Source of the DNA: Deinococcus radiopugnans ATCC 19172
Lineage (GTDB): Bacteria > Deinococcota > Deinococci > Deinococcales > Deinococcaceae
Reading direction: 5' to 3'
Assembly (NCBI RefSeq): GCF_006335125.1
Contig: NZ_VDMO01000003.1
Location: 124,001-188,000 of the forward strand
DNA length: 64,000 bases
Part shown: piece by piece, positions 47,571 through 55,328 of the stretch
Layout of the letters: each line of letters starts with the position of its first letter
Numbering within the stretch: position 1 is the first letter of the stretch
The notes under the pieces: generated by a model
What the model saw: only the letters and a program-made list of their open reading frames with translations
Databases searched by the model: none
Told to the model about the DNA's origin: nothing
Program-made: the position numbers and the translations under genes

Positions 47571-48641
47571 ATGTCCCCCCCGCGCAAGATCATTCATGTG
47601 GACATGGACGCCTTCTACGCGTCGGTGGAGCGGCGCGACGACGCGCGGCTGCGCGGGCGGCCGCTGGCGGTGGCGTGGGGCGGGCGGCGCAGCGTGGTCC
47701 TGACCGCCAGCTACGAGGCGCGGCCCTACGGCGTCCGCAGCGCCATGCCCCTGTACCGGGCGCTGGAACGCTGCCCGGACCTGCTGGTGGTGCCGCCCCG
47801 CTTCGAGGCGTACCGCGAGGTCAGCACCCAGATTCGCGCGGTGTTCGCCCGCTACGCGGCGCTGGTGGAGCCGCTCTCGCTGGACGAGGCGTATCTGGAC
47901 GTGACCGCAGCGATGCGCGGCGGCCCCAGCGCCACCCGCATCGCGGCGGCTATTCGCGCCGATATCCGGGCCGAGACGGGATTGACGGCCACCGCCGGGG
48001 TCAGCGTCAATAAGTTCCTCGCCAAGCTCGCCAGCGGCATGAACAAGCCCGACGGCCTGACCGTGCTGCTGCCCCACGACGTGGACGGTCTGCTGGCCGG
48101 GCTGCCGGTGGGGGACTTTCACGGCATCGGCCCGGCCACCGCCGCCAAACTGGCCGCGCGGGGCATCCACACCGGGGCGGACCTGCGCGCCGCCTCGCCC
48201 GAACAGCTCTCGGCGCAGTTCGGCAAGAAGGGCCAGCATTTCTGGCGCATCGCCCACGGCCTCGATGACCGCCCGGTGGACCCGGACCGCCCGCACAAGA
48301 GCATCGGCGCGGAGGAAACCTACGGCGACGATCTGCGGAGCGTGGACGCGGTGCGGACGCGCCTGCCGGTGCTGGCAGAGGCGGTGGAGCGGCGGCTGGC
48401 GCGGGCCGGGCTGGCCGGGCGCACCGTGGTGTTAAAGCTCAAGTTCAGTGACCGCGCCATCGTCACCCGCCGCGTCACGCTGAGTGCCCCGGTCCACCTC
48501 GCCCCCGAACTGGCCCGCGCCGCGGCGCACCCGCTGACGCTGGAACTGCTGTCCGGGCGGGGGGTGCGGCTAGCCGGCATCACGGCGGCGGGCCTGTGCG
48601 GCGTGGGAGAGCAGATGGGCCAGCCAGGATTGTTCGATTGA
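47571..48641 (+). CDS. dinB: DNA polymerase IV (DinB, Y-family)
   Basis: 356 residues. Catalytic Asp are in IIHVDMDAFYASVE, with SLDEAYLDVT holding the second acidic pair and YEARPYGVRSAMP in between. The thumb region GIGPATAAKLAARGI and the little-finger domain (RTVVLKLKFSDRAIVTRR) follow. The protein copies damaged templates, with low fidelity. No LexA- or RDRM-like box is visible in the 59-bp upstream spacer, so induction by damage is not evident from sequence. Confidence 0.95.
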   Translation: MSPPRKIIHVDMDAFYASVERRDDARLRGRPLAVAWGGRRSVVLTASYEARPYGVRSAMPLYRALERCPDLLVVPPRFEAYREVSTQIRAVFARYAALVEPLSLDEAYLDVTAAMRGGPSATRIAAAIRADIRAETGLTATAGVSVNKFLAKLASGMNKPDGLTVLLPHDVDGLLAGLPVGDFHGIGPATAAKLAARGIHTGADLRAASPEQLSAQFGKKGQHFWRIAHGLDDRPVDPDRPHKSIGAEETYGDDLRSVDAVRTRLPVLAEAVERRLARAGLAGRTVVLKLKFSDRAIVTRRVTLSAPVHLAPELARAAAHPLTLELLSGRGVRLAGITAAGLCGVGEQMGQPGLFD

Positions 48642-48651
48642 GCTGCTTCCG

Positions 48652-49671
48652 TCAGAGGCGGGCCATCAATGCCTGATACTCCTCCTCGGCGCGCGACGCG
48701 GCTGGCAGAACGAAATCACGGATGATCCGCAGGGTCTCGGCGTCATCCTCTGGCCGGGTGTTGCCGCGCCGCATCGCGGCCATGTCGACGGCCAGGTCCT
48801 CCAGCACACGGCGGTAGAAATAGAAGGCCAGCACCTCCGCGTCCAGCCGGATTCTGCAGCCCAGCGCCGCCTCGTATGCGGGCAGGACCTCGGGCAGCCG
48901 GGAGTGAAGCATCCACAGGTCATGTTCGGGAGGAGCCAGCCGCGCGCTTTCCCAGTCCACCAGCCACAACTCGCCTGCTGCGTCCCGCATCACGTTGCCG
49001 CCGTGCGCGTCGGTGTGGCAGACCACGAGGTCCTGCGGGCGAGAGCGAATGACCTCCTGACTCTTCAGTGCAAGAGCCAGAAGGTGCTGGAGCTGCGCGT
49101 CATAAGGGGTCAGCAACGCTCGCAGCTCGTGTAAGGCGGGCCGTGCATCCGGGGTGAGCCCCTGCAGGGCCGTCAGGTCGTCCCTCAACTCCGCTGTGAA
49201 GGGCAATCCGAAGTCCTCCGGCGGCATGGGCAGCGTGCCCAGACGGCCCATCAGCTGCGGCGATCCCCCGTGCAGTCGGCCCAGCAGTGGCGCAAGTTCA
49301 GGCAGCGCCGCCCTCCACGCAGACGAGAGATTCACGGCGTCGATCCAGCCGTACACGGCCACGCCAGCGTCCCCCACGGTGGTCAGCTGTGCTCCGTCCA
49401 GCGCCCGCAGCGGCTGGGGAACCTGGGGCAGAATCTGTTCTTCACGCAGCGCCCGCAGCAGCGGCATCTCGGCGCGGAGTCGGGTGCTGGCGGCCCGGCC
49501 ATACGGCGTGTGGGGCAGCAGTTTGACAAAGAAGCGCCCATCCTGCCCCTCGGCGCGGTAAGCGGGGGCCGTGCCGTCTGGCACAAAGGTGGCGATTTCC
49601 AGACTCAACCCATAGTTGAGCCGCAGCGCCTCCAAAAGACGGCAGGGATCAAGGTCAGGTTCGGCGCTCAC
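48652..49671 (-). CDS. APH-fold phosphotransferase
   Basis: 339 residues. Kinase-like fold with FFVKLLP in the N-lobe. The catalytic HxDxxxxN is VVCHTDAHGGNVM, and the DxD/DxE of the metal loop is LVDWESARLAPPEHDLWML. Relatives phosphorylate aminoglycosides, homoserine, choline or macrolides; this one has no clear closest type. The start is GTG 49671 with GAGAGGTG just upstream. It converges with dinB with a 10-bp gap. Confidence 0.85.
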   Translation of the reverse strand: MSAEPDLDPCRLLEALRLNYGLSLEIATFVPDGTAPAYRAEGQDGRFFVKLLPHTPYGRAASTRLRAEMPLLRALREEQILPQVPQPLRALDGAQLTTVGDAGVAVYGWIDAVNLSSAWRAALPELAPLLGRLHGGSPQLMGRLGTLPMPPEDFGLPFTAELRDDLTALQGLTPDARPALHELRALLTPYDAQLQHLLALALKSQEVIRSRPQDLVVCHTDAHGGNVMRDAAGELWLVDWESARLAPPEHDLWMLHSRLPEVLPAYEAALGCRIRLDAEVLAFYFYRRVLEDLAVDMAAMRRGNTRPEDDAETLRIIRDFVLPAASRAEEEYQALMARL

Positions 49672-49908
49672 GCCACCTCTCTTGCCACCACGCCGACACC
49701 ACGTCGCTTTCAGTCGGGCACAGCGGCATGGACATGCGGGGCGGCGTCAGGGCGTCCCAAGGTACTCGTGCCGAGGAGCGTCTATGGCCTTGAACCGCAC
49801 AGGACGGGCTTCTGTAGCTTCCTCTGATTTTCATGGCGTCCTCGGTCAGCAGGTGCAGGGAAGGATCAGACGTGGGGCCGTCTGAAGTGCGGTGCCCTCT
49901 CTGAAGGT

Positions 49909-51546
49909 TTACCGACGTTCCCGGTAGCGCCGGATCAAGGCGTTCGTGGAAGAGTCATGTTCCAACTCTGGCTCCGCGCCCGCTTTCAGCTCTGGCACGA
50001 TCTTCCCGGCCAGCACCTTGCCCAGCTCCACGCCCCACTGGTCAAAGGAATTGATGTTCCACACGGCCCCCTGCACGAAGACCTTGTGCTCGTACAGCGC
50101 GATCAGGGCGCCCAGCGTGCGCGGCGTCAGTCGGTCGGCCAGGATGGTGTTGGTGGGCCGGTTGCCGTCGAACACGCGGTGCGGGGCCAGGGCCGGGTCC
50201 ACGCCCTCGGCCAGCACGGCGTCCAGCGACTTGCCGAAAGCCAGCGCCTCGGTCTGTGCGAACACGTTGGCCATCAGCAGGTCGTGGTGGGGCGGGCCGT
50301 CCGGCGTGGGCAGTGGGTTGAGGGTCTGGCAGAAGCCGATAAAGTCGCAGGGAATCAGCTTGGTCCCCTGGTGGATCAGCTGGTAGAAGGCGTGCTGGCC
50401 GTTGGTTCCGGGCTGGCCCCAGATTATCGGTCCGGTCTGGTAGTCCACCGCCTGTCCGTCCAGCGTGATGTGCTTGCCGTTGCTTTCCATGTCCAGCTGT
50501 TGCAGGTAGGCGGGGAAGTATTGCAGGTACTGGTCATACGGCAGCACGGCATGGCTCTGCGCGTCGAAGAAGTTGTTGTACCAGACCCCCAACATCCCCA
50601 GCAGCACCGGGAGGTTGCCCTCCAGCGGCGCCGTGCGGAAGTGCTCGTCCATGTCGTGGAAGCCAGCCAGCAGTTCGCGGAAGCCGTCCGGGCCGATGGC
50701 GAGCATCACGCTCAGGCCGATGGCGCTGTCCATGCTGTAGCGCCCGCCCACCCAGTCCCAGAAGCCGAACATGTTGGCGGTGTCGATGCCGAACCGCTGC
50801 ACCGCCTCGGCGTTGGTGGACACGGCGACGAAATGGCGGGCCACGGCGGCCTCGTCCCCCAATGCCGACAGCAACCACGCGCGGGCCGAGGCCGCGTTCG
50901 CCATCGTCTCCTGTGTGGTGAAGGTCTTGGAACTCACGATGAACAGCGTCTGGGCCGGGTCCAGATCGCGGGTTTTTTCCACCAGATCGGTGCCGTCCAC
51001 GTTGGACACGAAGCGCACGGTCAGGTCCCGCTGGGCGTAGTGCTTCAGCGCCTCGTAGGCCATCACCGGCCCCAGGTCGCTGCCGCCGATGCCGATGTTG
51101 ACGATGTTTTTAATCGGTTTGCCCGTAAACCCGGCCCACTGCCCGCCGCGCACAGCCTCGGCAAACGTCGCCATGCGGTCCAGCACCTCATGCACGTCCG
51201 GCACGACGTTCTGGCCATCCACCGTCACCGTCGCGCCGCGGGGCTGGCGCAGGGCGGTGTGCAGGACAGCGCGGTTCTCGGTGACGTTGATGTGCTCCCC
51301 AGCGAACATGGCGTCGCGTTTGGTCTCCACGCCCGTCTCGCGCGCCAGATTCAGCAGCAGCGTCAGCGTCTCGTCCGTCACACGGTTCTTGCTGTAGTCC
51401 AGGTAAAGGCCCGCGCCCTCGGCGTTCAGGCGCTCGCCGCGCCGGGCGTCGCTGGCGAACAGGTCCACCAGCAGGGTGTCGCGCATCATCCGGTGATGCT
51501 CGGTCAGGGCCGTCCAGGCGGGCAGTTCGGTCAGTGGGGTGGCCAT
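49909..51546 (-). CDS. pgi: Glucose-6-phosphate isomerase
   Basis: 545 residues, PGI eukaryote-like long type. Conserved elements include [50 protein letters not shown] and [19 protein letters not shown] with the catalytic His. It interconverts glucose-6-phosphate and fructose-6-phosphate in glycolysis and also supplies fructose-6-phosphate for mannose and aminosugar synthesis. GGAGG lies about 5 nt before the ATG. Confidence 0.97.
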   Translation of the reverse strand: MATPLTELPAWTALTEHHRMMRDTLLVDLFASDARRGERLNAEGAGLYLDYSKNRVTDETLTLLLNLARETGVETKRDAMFAGEHINVTENRAVLHTALRQPRGATVTVDGQNVVPDVHEVLDRMATFAEAVRGGQWAGFTGKPIKNIVNIGIGGSDLGPVMAYEALKHYAQRDLTVRFVSNVDGTDLVEKTRDLDPAQTLFIVSSKTFTTQETMANAASARAWLLSALGDEAAVARHFVAVSTNAEAVQRFGIDTANMFGFWDWVGGRYSMDSAIGLSVMLAIGPDGFRELLAGFHDMDEHFRTAPLEGNLPVLLGMLGVWYNNFFDAQSHAVLPYDQYLQYFPAYLQQLDMESNGKHITLDGQAVDYQTGPIIWGQPGTNGQHAFYQLIHQGTKLIPCDFIGFCQTLNPLPTPDGPPHHDLLMANVFAQTEALAFGKSLDAVLAEGVDPALAPHRVFDGNRPTNTILADRLTPRTLGALIALYEHKVFVQGAVWNINSFDQWGVELGKVLAGKIVPELKAGAEPELEHDSSTNALIRRYRERR

Positions 51547-51745
51547 GGGGAAACCTCCGGGGGTCAGGGTGGGGGGGTGGAAATGGGCGGTCTGGAACAG
51601 TCCACCGGAGCATAGCGCCCGTGCCCAGGGGGGCGCGTTGACCGTTCAGACACCTGCGCCCGGCCCTGATCCGCCTGCTTCTTAACCTGAAGGGTGGCCA
51701 GCACCCCCACCCGAGCGCGTCAGAGCGCTGTGCGAGTCGATTGTC

Positions 51746-51751
51746 TAGGCT
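51746..51751 (+). promoter_or_regulatory. -10 element, small gene at 51759 (leaderless type)
   Basis: TAGGCT ends 7 nt before the ATG at 51759, supporting this otherwise weak gene call. Confidence 0.4.
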
Positions 51752-51758
51752 GTGCGTC

Positions 51759-51989
51759 ATGATCAGTTCTTTCGATTCAGACCGGCGCTGGAACCTCCAG
51801 AAGAGGACCCTGCTGGGCAGCCCCGAACTCCAGGATTTCCGGCCTGCGTTGCCGCTGGCCCAGCCGGAGCCGGTGGCGCTGCAGGTCTGCCCGGAGAGCC
51901 TGACCCGCGCCCTGATGGCCGAGGAACACCGCCAGACCCTGAAACTGGTGGGGCGTCTGCGCTGGGCCAGTCAGGCAGCCAAGAACTGA
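51759..51989 (+). CDS. Small hypothetical protein (76 aa)
   Basis: Not recognised. Begins MISSFDSDRRWNLQKRTLLG and ends in a basic helix (LKLVGRLRWASQAAKN). No signal or membrane segment. The TAGGCT placed 7 nt before the ATG is the best support, along with normal codon bias. An alternative in-frame start 18 bases earlier is less likely. Confidence 0.45.
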   Translation: MISSFDSDRRWNLQKRTLLGSPELQDFRPALPLAQPEPVALQVCPESLTRALMAEEHRQTLKLVGRLRWASQAAKN

Positions 51990-52081
51990 ACCCTGCCGTC
52001 TGAAGGCCGCCCGTTCCAGGCGCCTCCCGGGCAACTTTTCCCCCTCGCGCCGCGTACACGGCGGCAGAGGGGGCAACTGTT

Positions 52082-52615
52082 GTGGGCATCTACTTGATCT
52101 GTTTAATCGTGGGCGGCGTGCTGTTCGGACTGTCACTGCTGGGCGGGGCCGATCATGACGTGGGCGGGCCTGACCTGTCGGCAGAACACCCCGGCGCGGA
52201 CCACGCGGGTGCGGGCGACGTCGCCTCGTGGTTCACGCTGCGGGCGCTGGTCAGCTTCGTCACGTTTTTCGGGCTGGCCGGGGTGCTGGGCGGCGTGGCC
52301 GACGTGGCGGGCCGCGTGCAGTTCGGGATGGCGTTGGTCTGCGGGCTGGCGGTGGGCGGCTTCACGGCCTACCTGTTCCGGCTGGCGCGCACGCGCGGCG
52401 AGGTCAGCGGCGGCGCGGGCCGGCTGGCAGGGCGCACCGGCGAGGTGCTGGTCTCGCCCGCGCCGGGGCGTCCGGGGCGGGTGGCGGTGACCATTTCCGG
52501 GCAGGTCACGCAGCTGGCCGCCCACAGCGACGACGTTCTGCGTCCCGGCGACGCGGTGATCGTGATCGGTCAGGAGGCCGGGGTGCTGGACGTGAAGCGC
52601 TGGGACGGCGCATAG
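52082..52615 (+). CDS. NfeD-like membrane protein with OB-fold domain
   Basis: 177 residues from GTG 52082. Two membrane clusters, about 1-22 and 55-105, with an Asp/Ala/His-rich loop between them. The C-terminal 65 residues (GRTGEVLVSPAPGRPGRVAVTISG...PGDAVIVIGQEAGVLDVKRW) form an OB-fold typical of NfeD short forms. These usually pair with an SPFH/flotillin gene, which is absent here. Confidence 0.7.
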   Translation: MGIYLICLIVGGVLFGLSLLGGADHDVGGPDLSAEHPGADHAGAGDVASWFTLRALVSFVTFFGLAGVLGGVADVAGRVQFGMALVCGLAVGGFTAYLFRLARTRGEVSGGAGRLAGRTGEVLVSPAPGRPGRVAVTISGQVTQLAAHSDDVLRPGDAVIVIGQEAGVLDVKRWDGA

Positions 52616-52650
52616 TGGGAAAAAATTGCCTGCCGCCCGCTGCCTGACGC

Positions 52651-52656
52651 TACCCT
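52651..52656 (+). promoter_or_regulatory. -10 element, M32 carboxypeptidase gene (leaderless type)
   Basis: TACCCT ends 6 nt before the ATG at 52663. TTGCCT 19 bp upstream (52626-52631) is a possible -35. Confidence 0.5.
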
Positions 52657-52662
52657 GCAGGC

Positions 52663-54201
52663 ATGACCACCACCCCGTCCGCTCCTGCCTCCGTCCCCGA
52701 CACCATGACCGAGCCATCCATGACCGAACTGCGCCGCCGACTGGGGCAGGTCTCAGACCTGAACGCGGCGGAAGCGCTGATGTCCTGGGAGCAGGAAACC
52801 AGCATGCCCGACGAGGCCGCCCGCGTGCGCGGCCTGCAACTGTCCACCCTGGCAGGCCTGACCCACGCGATGTTCACCGACGACAAGACCGGCGAGCTGC
52901 TGGAGGCCGCCGCGCCCCAGGACGATACCGACCGGGCCATCGTGCGCGTGACCCGGCGCGATTTCAAGAAGGCCACCCGGCTGCCCACCGAATTCGTGGA
53001 AGAGCAGACCCGCGCCCAGAACGAGGCCCATCACGCCTGGCTCGCCGCGCGCAGGGGCAGCGACTTTGCCACGTTCGCCCCGCACCTGACCCGGATGATG
53101 GACCTGGCCCGCCGCGAGGCCGACCTGCGCGGCTACGATGAACACCCCTACGACGCCCTGCTGGACAACTACGAGCCGGGGATGCGGGCGGAGGCAGTCA
53201 GAACCATCTTCGCGGACCTGCGGGACCGCACGCTGCCCCTCCTGAAGCGCATCGCGGCGGCAGAGGACGCGGCGGATTACGGCGTGCTGACGCGGCCCTT
53301 TCCCGCCGAGGCGCAGAAAGCCTTCGCGTGGAAGATCGCGGGCGAGGCGTTCGGGCTGGATAGTTCCTTTGCCCGCCAGGACGAGAGCGCGCACCCGTTC
53401 ATGACCAATTTCAGCCGCTCGGACCTGCGGATCACCACGCGGGTAGAGCCGTACTGGCCCGCCTGCCTGTTCGGAACGTGGCACGAGACCGGCCACGCCA
53501 TGTACGAGCGCGGCGTCGCCGAACGCTGGGAGCGCACCCCGGTGTCGGGCGGCGCGAGCCTGGGTGTCCACGAAAGCCAGTCCCGCCTGTTCGAGAACCT
53601 GCTGGGCCGCAGCCTCCCGTTCTGGGAACGCTACTTCCCGCAACTGGCGCAGGTGGCCCCCGATGTCACCGCCGGACTGGACGCGCCTGCCCTGTACCGC
53701 GCCGTCAACCGCGTCAATCCCAGCCTGATCCGGGTGGAGGCCGACGAGGTGACGTACAACTTCCACATCATGCTGCGCTTTGAATTGGAACTGGCGCTGC
53801 TGGAGGGGAACCTGAAAGTTTCGGAGCTGCCCGAAGCGTGGAATGCCAAGATGGGGGACTATCTTGGCCTGACGCCGCCCGACGACGCGCAGGGGGTGTT
53901 GCAGGACGTGCATTGGTCTGCCGGGCTGATTGGGTACTTTCCCACCTACGCGCTGGGCAACCTGCTGAGCGTGCAACTGCTGGAGGCGGCGCAGGCCGAC
54001 GCGAACATTGCACAGGGCATCCAGAACGCCGAATACGCGCCGCTGCTGGCGTGGCTGACCGAGAACGTTCACCAGTTCGGACGCAGCCTGACGCCCACGC
54101 AGATCACCGAACAGGCCACCGGACGCCCGCTGAGTGCCGATCCGTATGTGGCGTACCTGCACAAGAAGTACGGCGAGATTTACGGGCTGGCAGAGGGCTA
54201 G
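52663..54201 (+). CDS. Carboxypeptidase Taq (peptidase family M32)
   Basis: 512 residues. Zinc motif HETGH in TWHETGHAMYERG, near residue 273, followed by the third ligand Glu in SLGVHESQSRLFENLLGRS. Later RVEADEVTYNFHIMLRFELE and DVHWSAGLIGYFPTYALGN are conserved M32 blocks. The enzyme trims peptides from the C-terminus in the cytoplasm. It is the same family as the Thermus aquaticus enzyme. A bidirectional hairpin separates it from the convergent 83-aa gene. Confidence 0.96.
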   Translation: MTTTPSAPASVPDTMTEPSMTELRRRLGQVSDLNAAEALMSWEQETSMPDEAARVRGLQLSTLAGLTHAMFTDDKTGELLEAAAPQDDTDRAIVRVTRRDFKKATRLPTEFVEEQTRAQNEAHHAWLAARRGSDFATFAPHLTRMMDLARREADLRGYDEHPYDALLDNYEPGMRAEAVRTIFADLRDRTLPLLKRIAAAEDAADYGVLTRPFPAEAQKAFAWKIAGEAFGLDSSFARQDESAHPFMTNFSRSDLRITTRVEPYWPACLFGTWHETGHAMYERGVAERWERTPVSGGASLGVHESQSRLFENLLGRSLPFWERYFPQLAQVAPDVTAGLDAPALYRAVNRVNPSLIRVEADEVTYNFHIMLRFELELALLEGNLKVSELPEAWNAKMGDYLGLTPPDDAQGVLQDVHWSAGLIGYFPTYALGNLLSVQLLEAAQADANIAQGIQNAEYAPLLAWLTENVHQFGRSLTPTQITEQATGRPLSADPYVAYLHKKYGEIYGLAEG

Positions 54202-54204
54202 AAA

Positions 54205-54255
54205 TAAAGGGAACGGCCCGGAACCTCATGTCTGGGCCTCGTTCCTCCCTTCCTT
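54205..54255. terminator. Bidirectional hairpin terminator between M32 and the 83-aa gene
   Basis: GGAACGGCCC (54210-54219) pairs with GGGCCTCGTTCC (54234-54245), with a small bulge. T-rich and A-rich flanks lie on the two sides, so it could stop transcription in both directions. Confidence 0.6.
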
Positions 54256-54507
54256 TCAGACCGCCTGTTTGCGCTGTGCCTGCGTGACCAGATAGGCACG
54301 GGTGGCCCCCAGCCAGCTCTGGGCCAAGGCGACGTTGGGGTGACCGCGCTCGCGCAGGGCGTGGGTGCCCAGGCACAACTGACGCTCCACACGGCGCACG
54401 GCCAGCAGGCCGCCGTCGTTCTCGACCTCGATCAGGGTGTTCAGGACGGTGGTGGGATGAACGTACCCCACGCGGATACTCTCGGCAATCGTGTCCAGTG
54501 CGCGCAT
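54256..54507 (-). CDS. Hypothetical protein divergent from ddrO (83 aa)
   Basis: Soluble helical protein beginning MRALDTIAESIRVGYVHP and ending in YLVTQAQRKQAV. Not recognised. AAGGAG lies 10 nt before the ATG at 54507. A minus-strand promoter (TTGCAC-N18-TATAGT, 54593-54622) points at it. Its shared 332-bp spacer with ddrO raises the chance that it is under the same damage control, but no operator is obvious. Confidence 0.7.
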   Translation of the reverse strand: MRALDTIAESIRVGYVHPTTVLNTLIEVENDGGLLAVRRVERQLCLGTHALRERGHPNVALAQSWLGATRAYLVTQAQRKQAV

Positions 54508-54592
54508 ACCTGTGGACTCCTTCCAGCCCGAGGGGGCCGCGAGGGGAATGGAGGGGAAAATCGACTTTGGAGAAAAGCTCCTGCTGATTACG

Positions 54593-54622
54593 ACTATAGC
54601 AGAGCGCCGGGCGGCTGTGCAA
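54593..54622 (-). promoter_or_regulatory. Sigma70-type promoter of the 83-aa gene
   Basis: On the minus strand TTGCAC and TATAGT are 18 bp apart. It is back to back with the ddrO promoter, about 15 bp away, so DdrO bound to either could affect both. Confidence 0.6.
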
Positions 54623-54636
54623 GAACTTTCTCCCCC

Positions 54637-54675
54637 GTATTCTGTATTGACCGTATTGATGCGGGGTGTTACACT
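54637..54675 (+). promoter_or_regulatory. ddrO promoter with three GTATT repeats over the -35
   Basis: TTGACC (54647-54652) and TACACT (54670-54675) are 17 bp apart. GTATT pentamers at 54637, 54644 and 54653 overlap or flank the -35. No canonical RDRM (TTATGTCATTGACATAA-like) is found; the nearest match, around TTCTGTATTGACC, needs a gap. The leader to the ATG is about 155 nt with a near-perfect AAGGAGGTGA Shine-Dalgarno. Confidence 0.65.
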
Positions 54676-54839
54676 CCAACCAAGGCTGCCCGATTCTGCC
54701 CACAGGCAAACGCCCCGACGGGGGCCGAGTCCACCGGCAAAGCGCAGTCCCAGGCGGCACGCCGCACCTGTTTTCCTGCGCTCAGCACGCACAAAAGGAC
54801 AGAGGCAGTGAGGCCAAGCCGCAGCCAAGGAGGTGACAC

Positions 54840-55229
54840 ATGAAATTACACGAAAGACTCCGCGAACTCCGTAGTGAACGCGGGCTGCGGCTCAAGGACG
54901 TCGCCGAGACCGCCGGGATCAGCGTCCCGTACCTCAGCGATCTGGAGCGGGGCCGCACCAATCCCAGTCTGGAAACCCTGCAGACCCTGGCCGGGTCCTA
55001 CGCCATCACGGTTCATGATCTGCTGGAGGGCGTCGAGTTCTACGGCGCGTCCACCGAGGGGGCCATGCCCAAGGGACTGGCCGATCTGGTGGCCGATCCC
55101 ACGCTGGGACCGCAGATCACGCCCGACTGGGTGCAGACGCTGTCGCGCATCGAACTGCGTGGCAAGCGCCCGCGCGACAAGGGCGACTGGTACGAGATTT
55201 ACCTGCACCTCAAACGCATCCTGAACTAA
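54840..55229 (+). CDS. ddrO: DdrO, transcriptional repressor of the radiation/desiccation response
   Basis: 129 residues. XRE-type helix-turn-helix at about 6-60 ([21 protein letters not shown]), then the DdrO-specific C-terminal domain. The Leu106-Arg107 site in [10 protein letters not shown], cut by the protease IrrE/PprI after damage, is conserved. Cleavage inactivates DdrO and turns on RDRM genes such as recA and ddrB. Length is exactly the family's. Its own promoter lacks a clear RDRM here. This gene is the best genus marker in the window. Confidence 0.97.
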   Translation: MKLHERLRELRSERGLRLKDVAETAGISVPYLSDLERGRTNPSLETLQTLAGSYAITVHDLLEGVEFYGASTEGAMPKGLADLVADPTLGPQITPDWVQTLSRIELRGKRPRDKGDWYEIYLHLKRILN

Positions 55230-55242
55230 TTGAGGATGGAAA

Positions 55243-55278
55243 GAAGAAGGCTGGAGACTTGGTTCTCTGGCCTTCTTC
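55243..55278 (+). terminator. Hairpin after ddrO
   Basis: GAAGAAGGC pairs with GCCTTCTTC, with an inner GAGA/TCTC stem. No long T-run. It starts 14 bp after the stop. Confidence 0.55.
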
Positions 55279-55328
55279 CTGTGGGTGGGAGGGCTGGAGC
55301 AGAAGGTCTTGAACTTCTGCGTTCCCTC

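Noticed and set aside
54630..54660. RDRM in the ddrO promoter
   Set aside because: Matching the 17-bp palindrome needs a gap and leaves poor symmetry. Kept only as a degenerate element in the findings.
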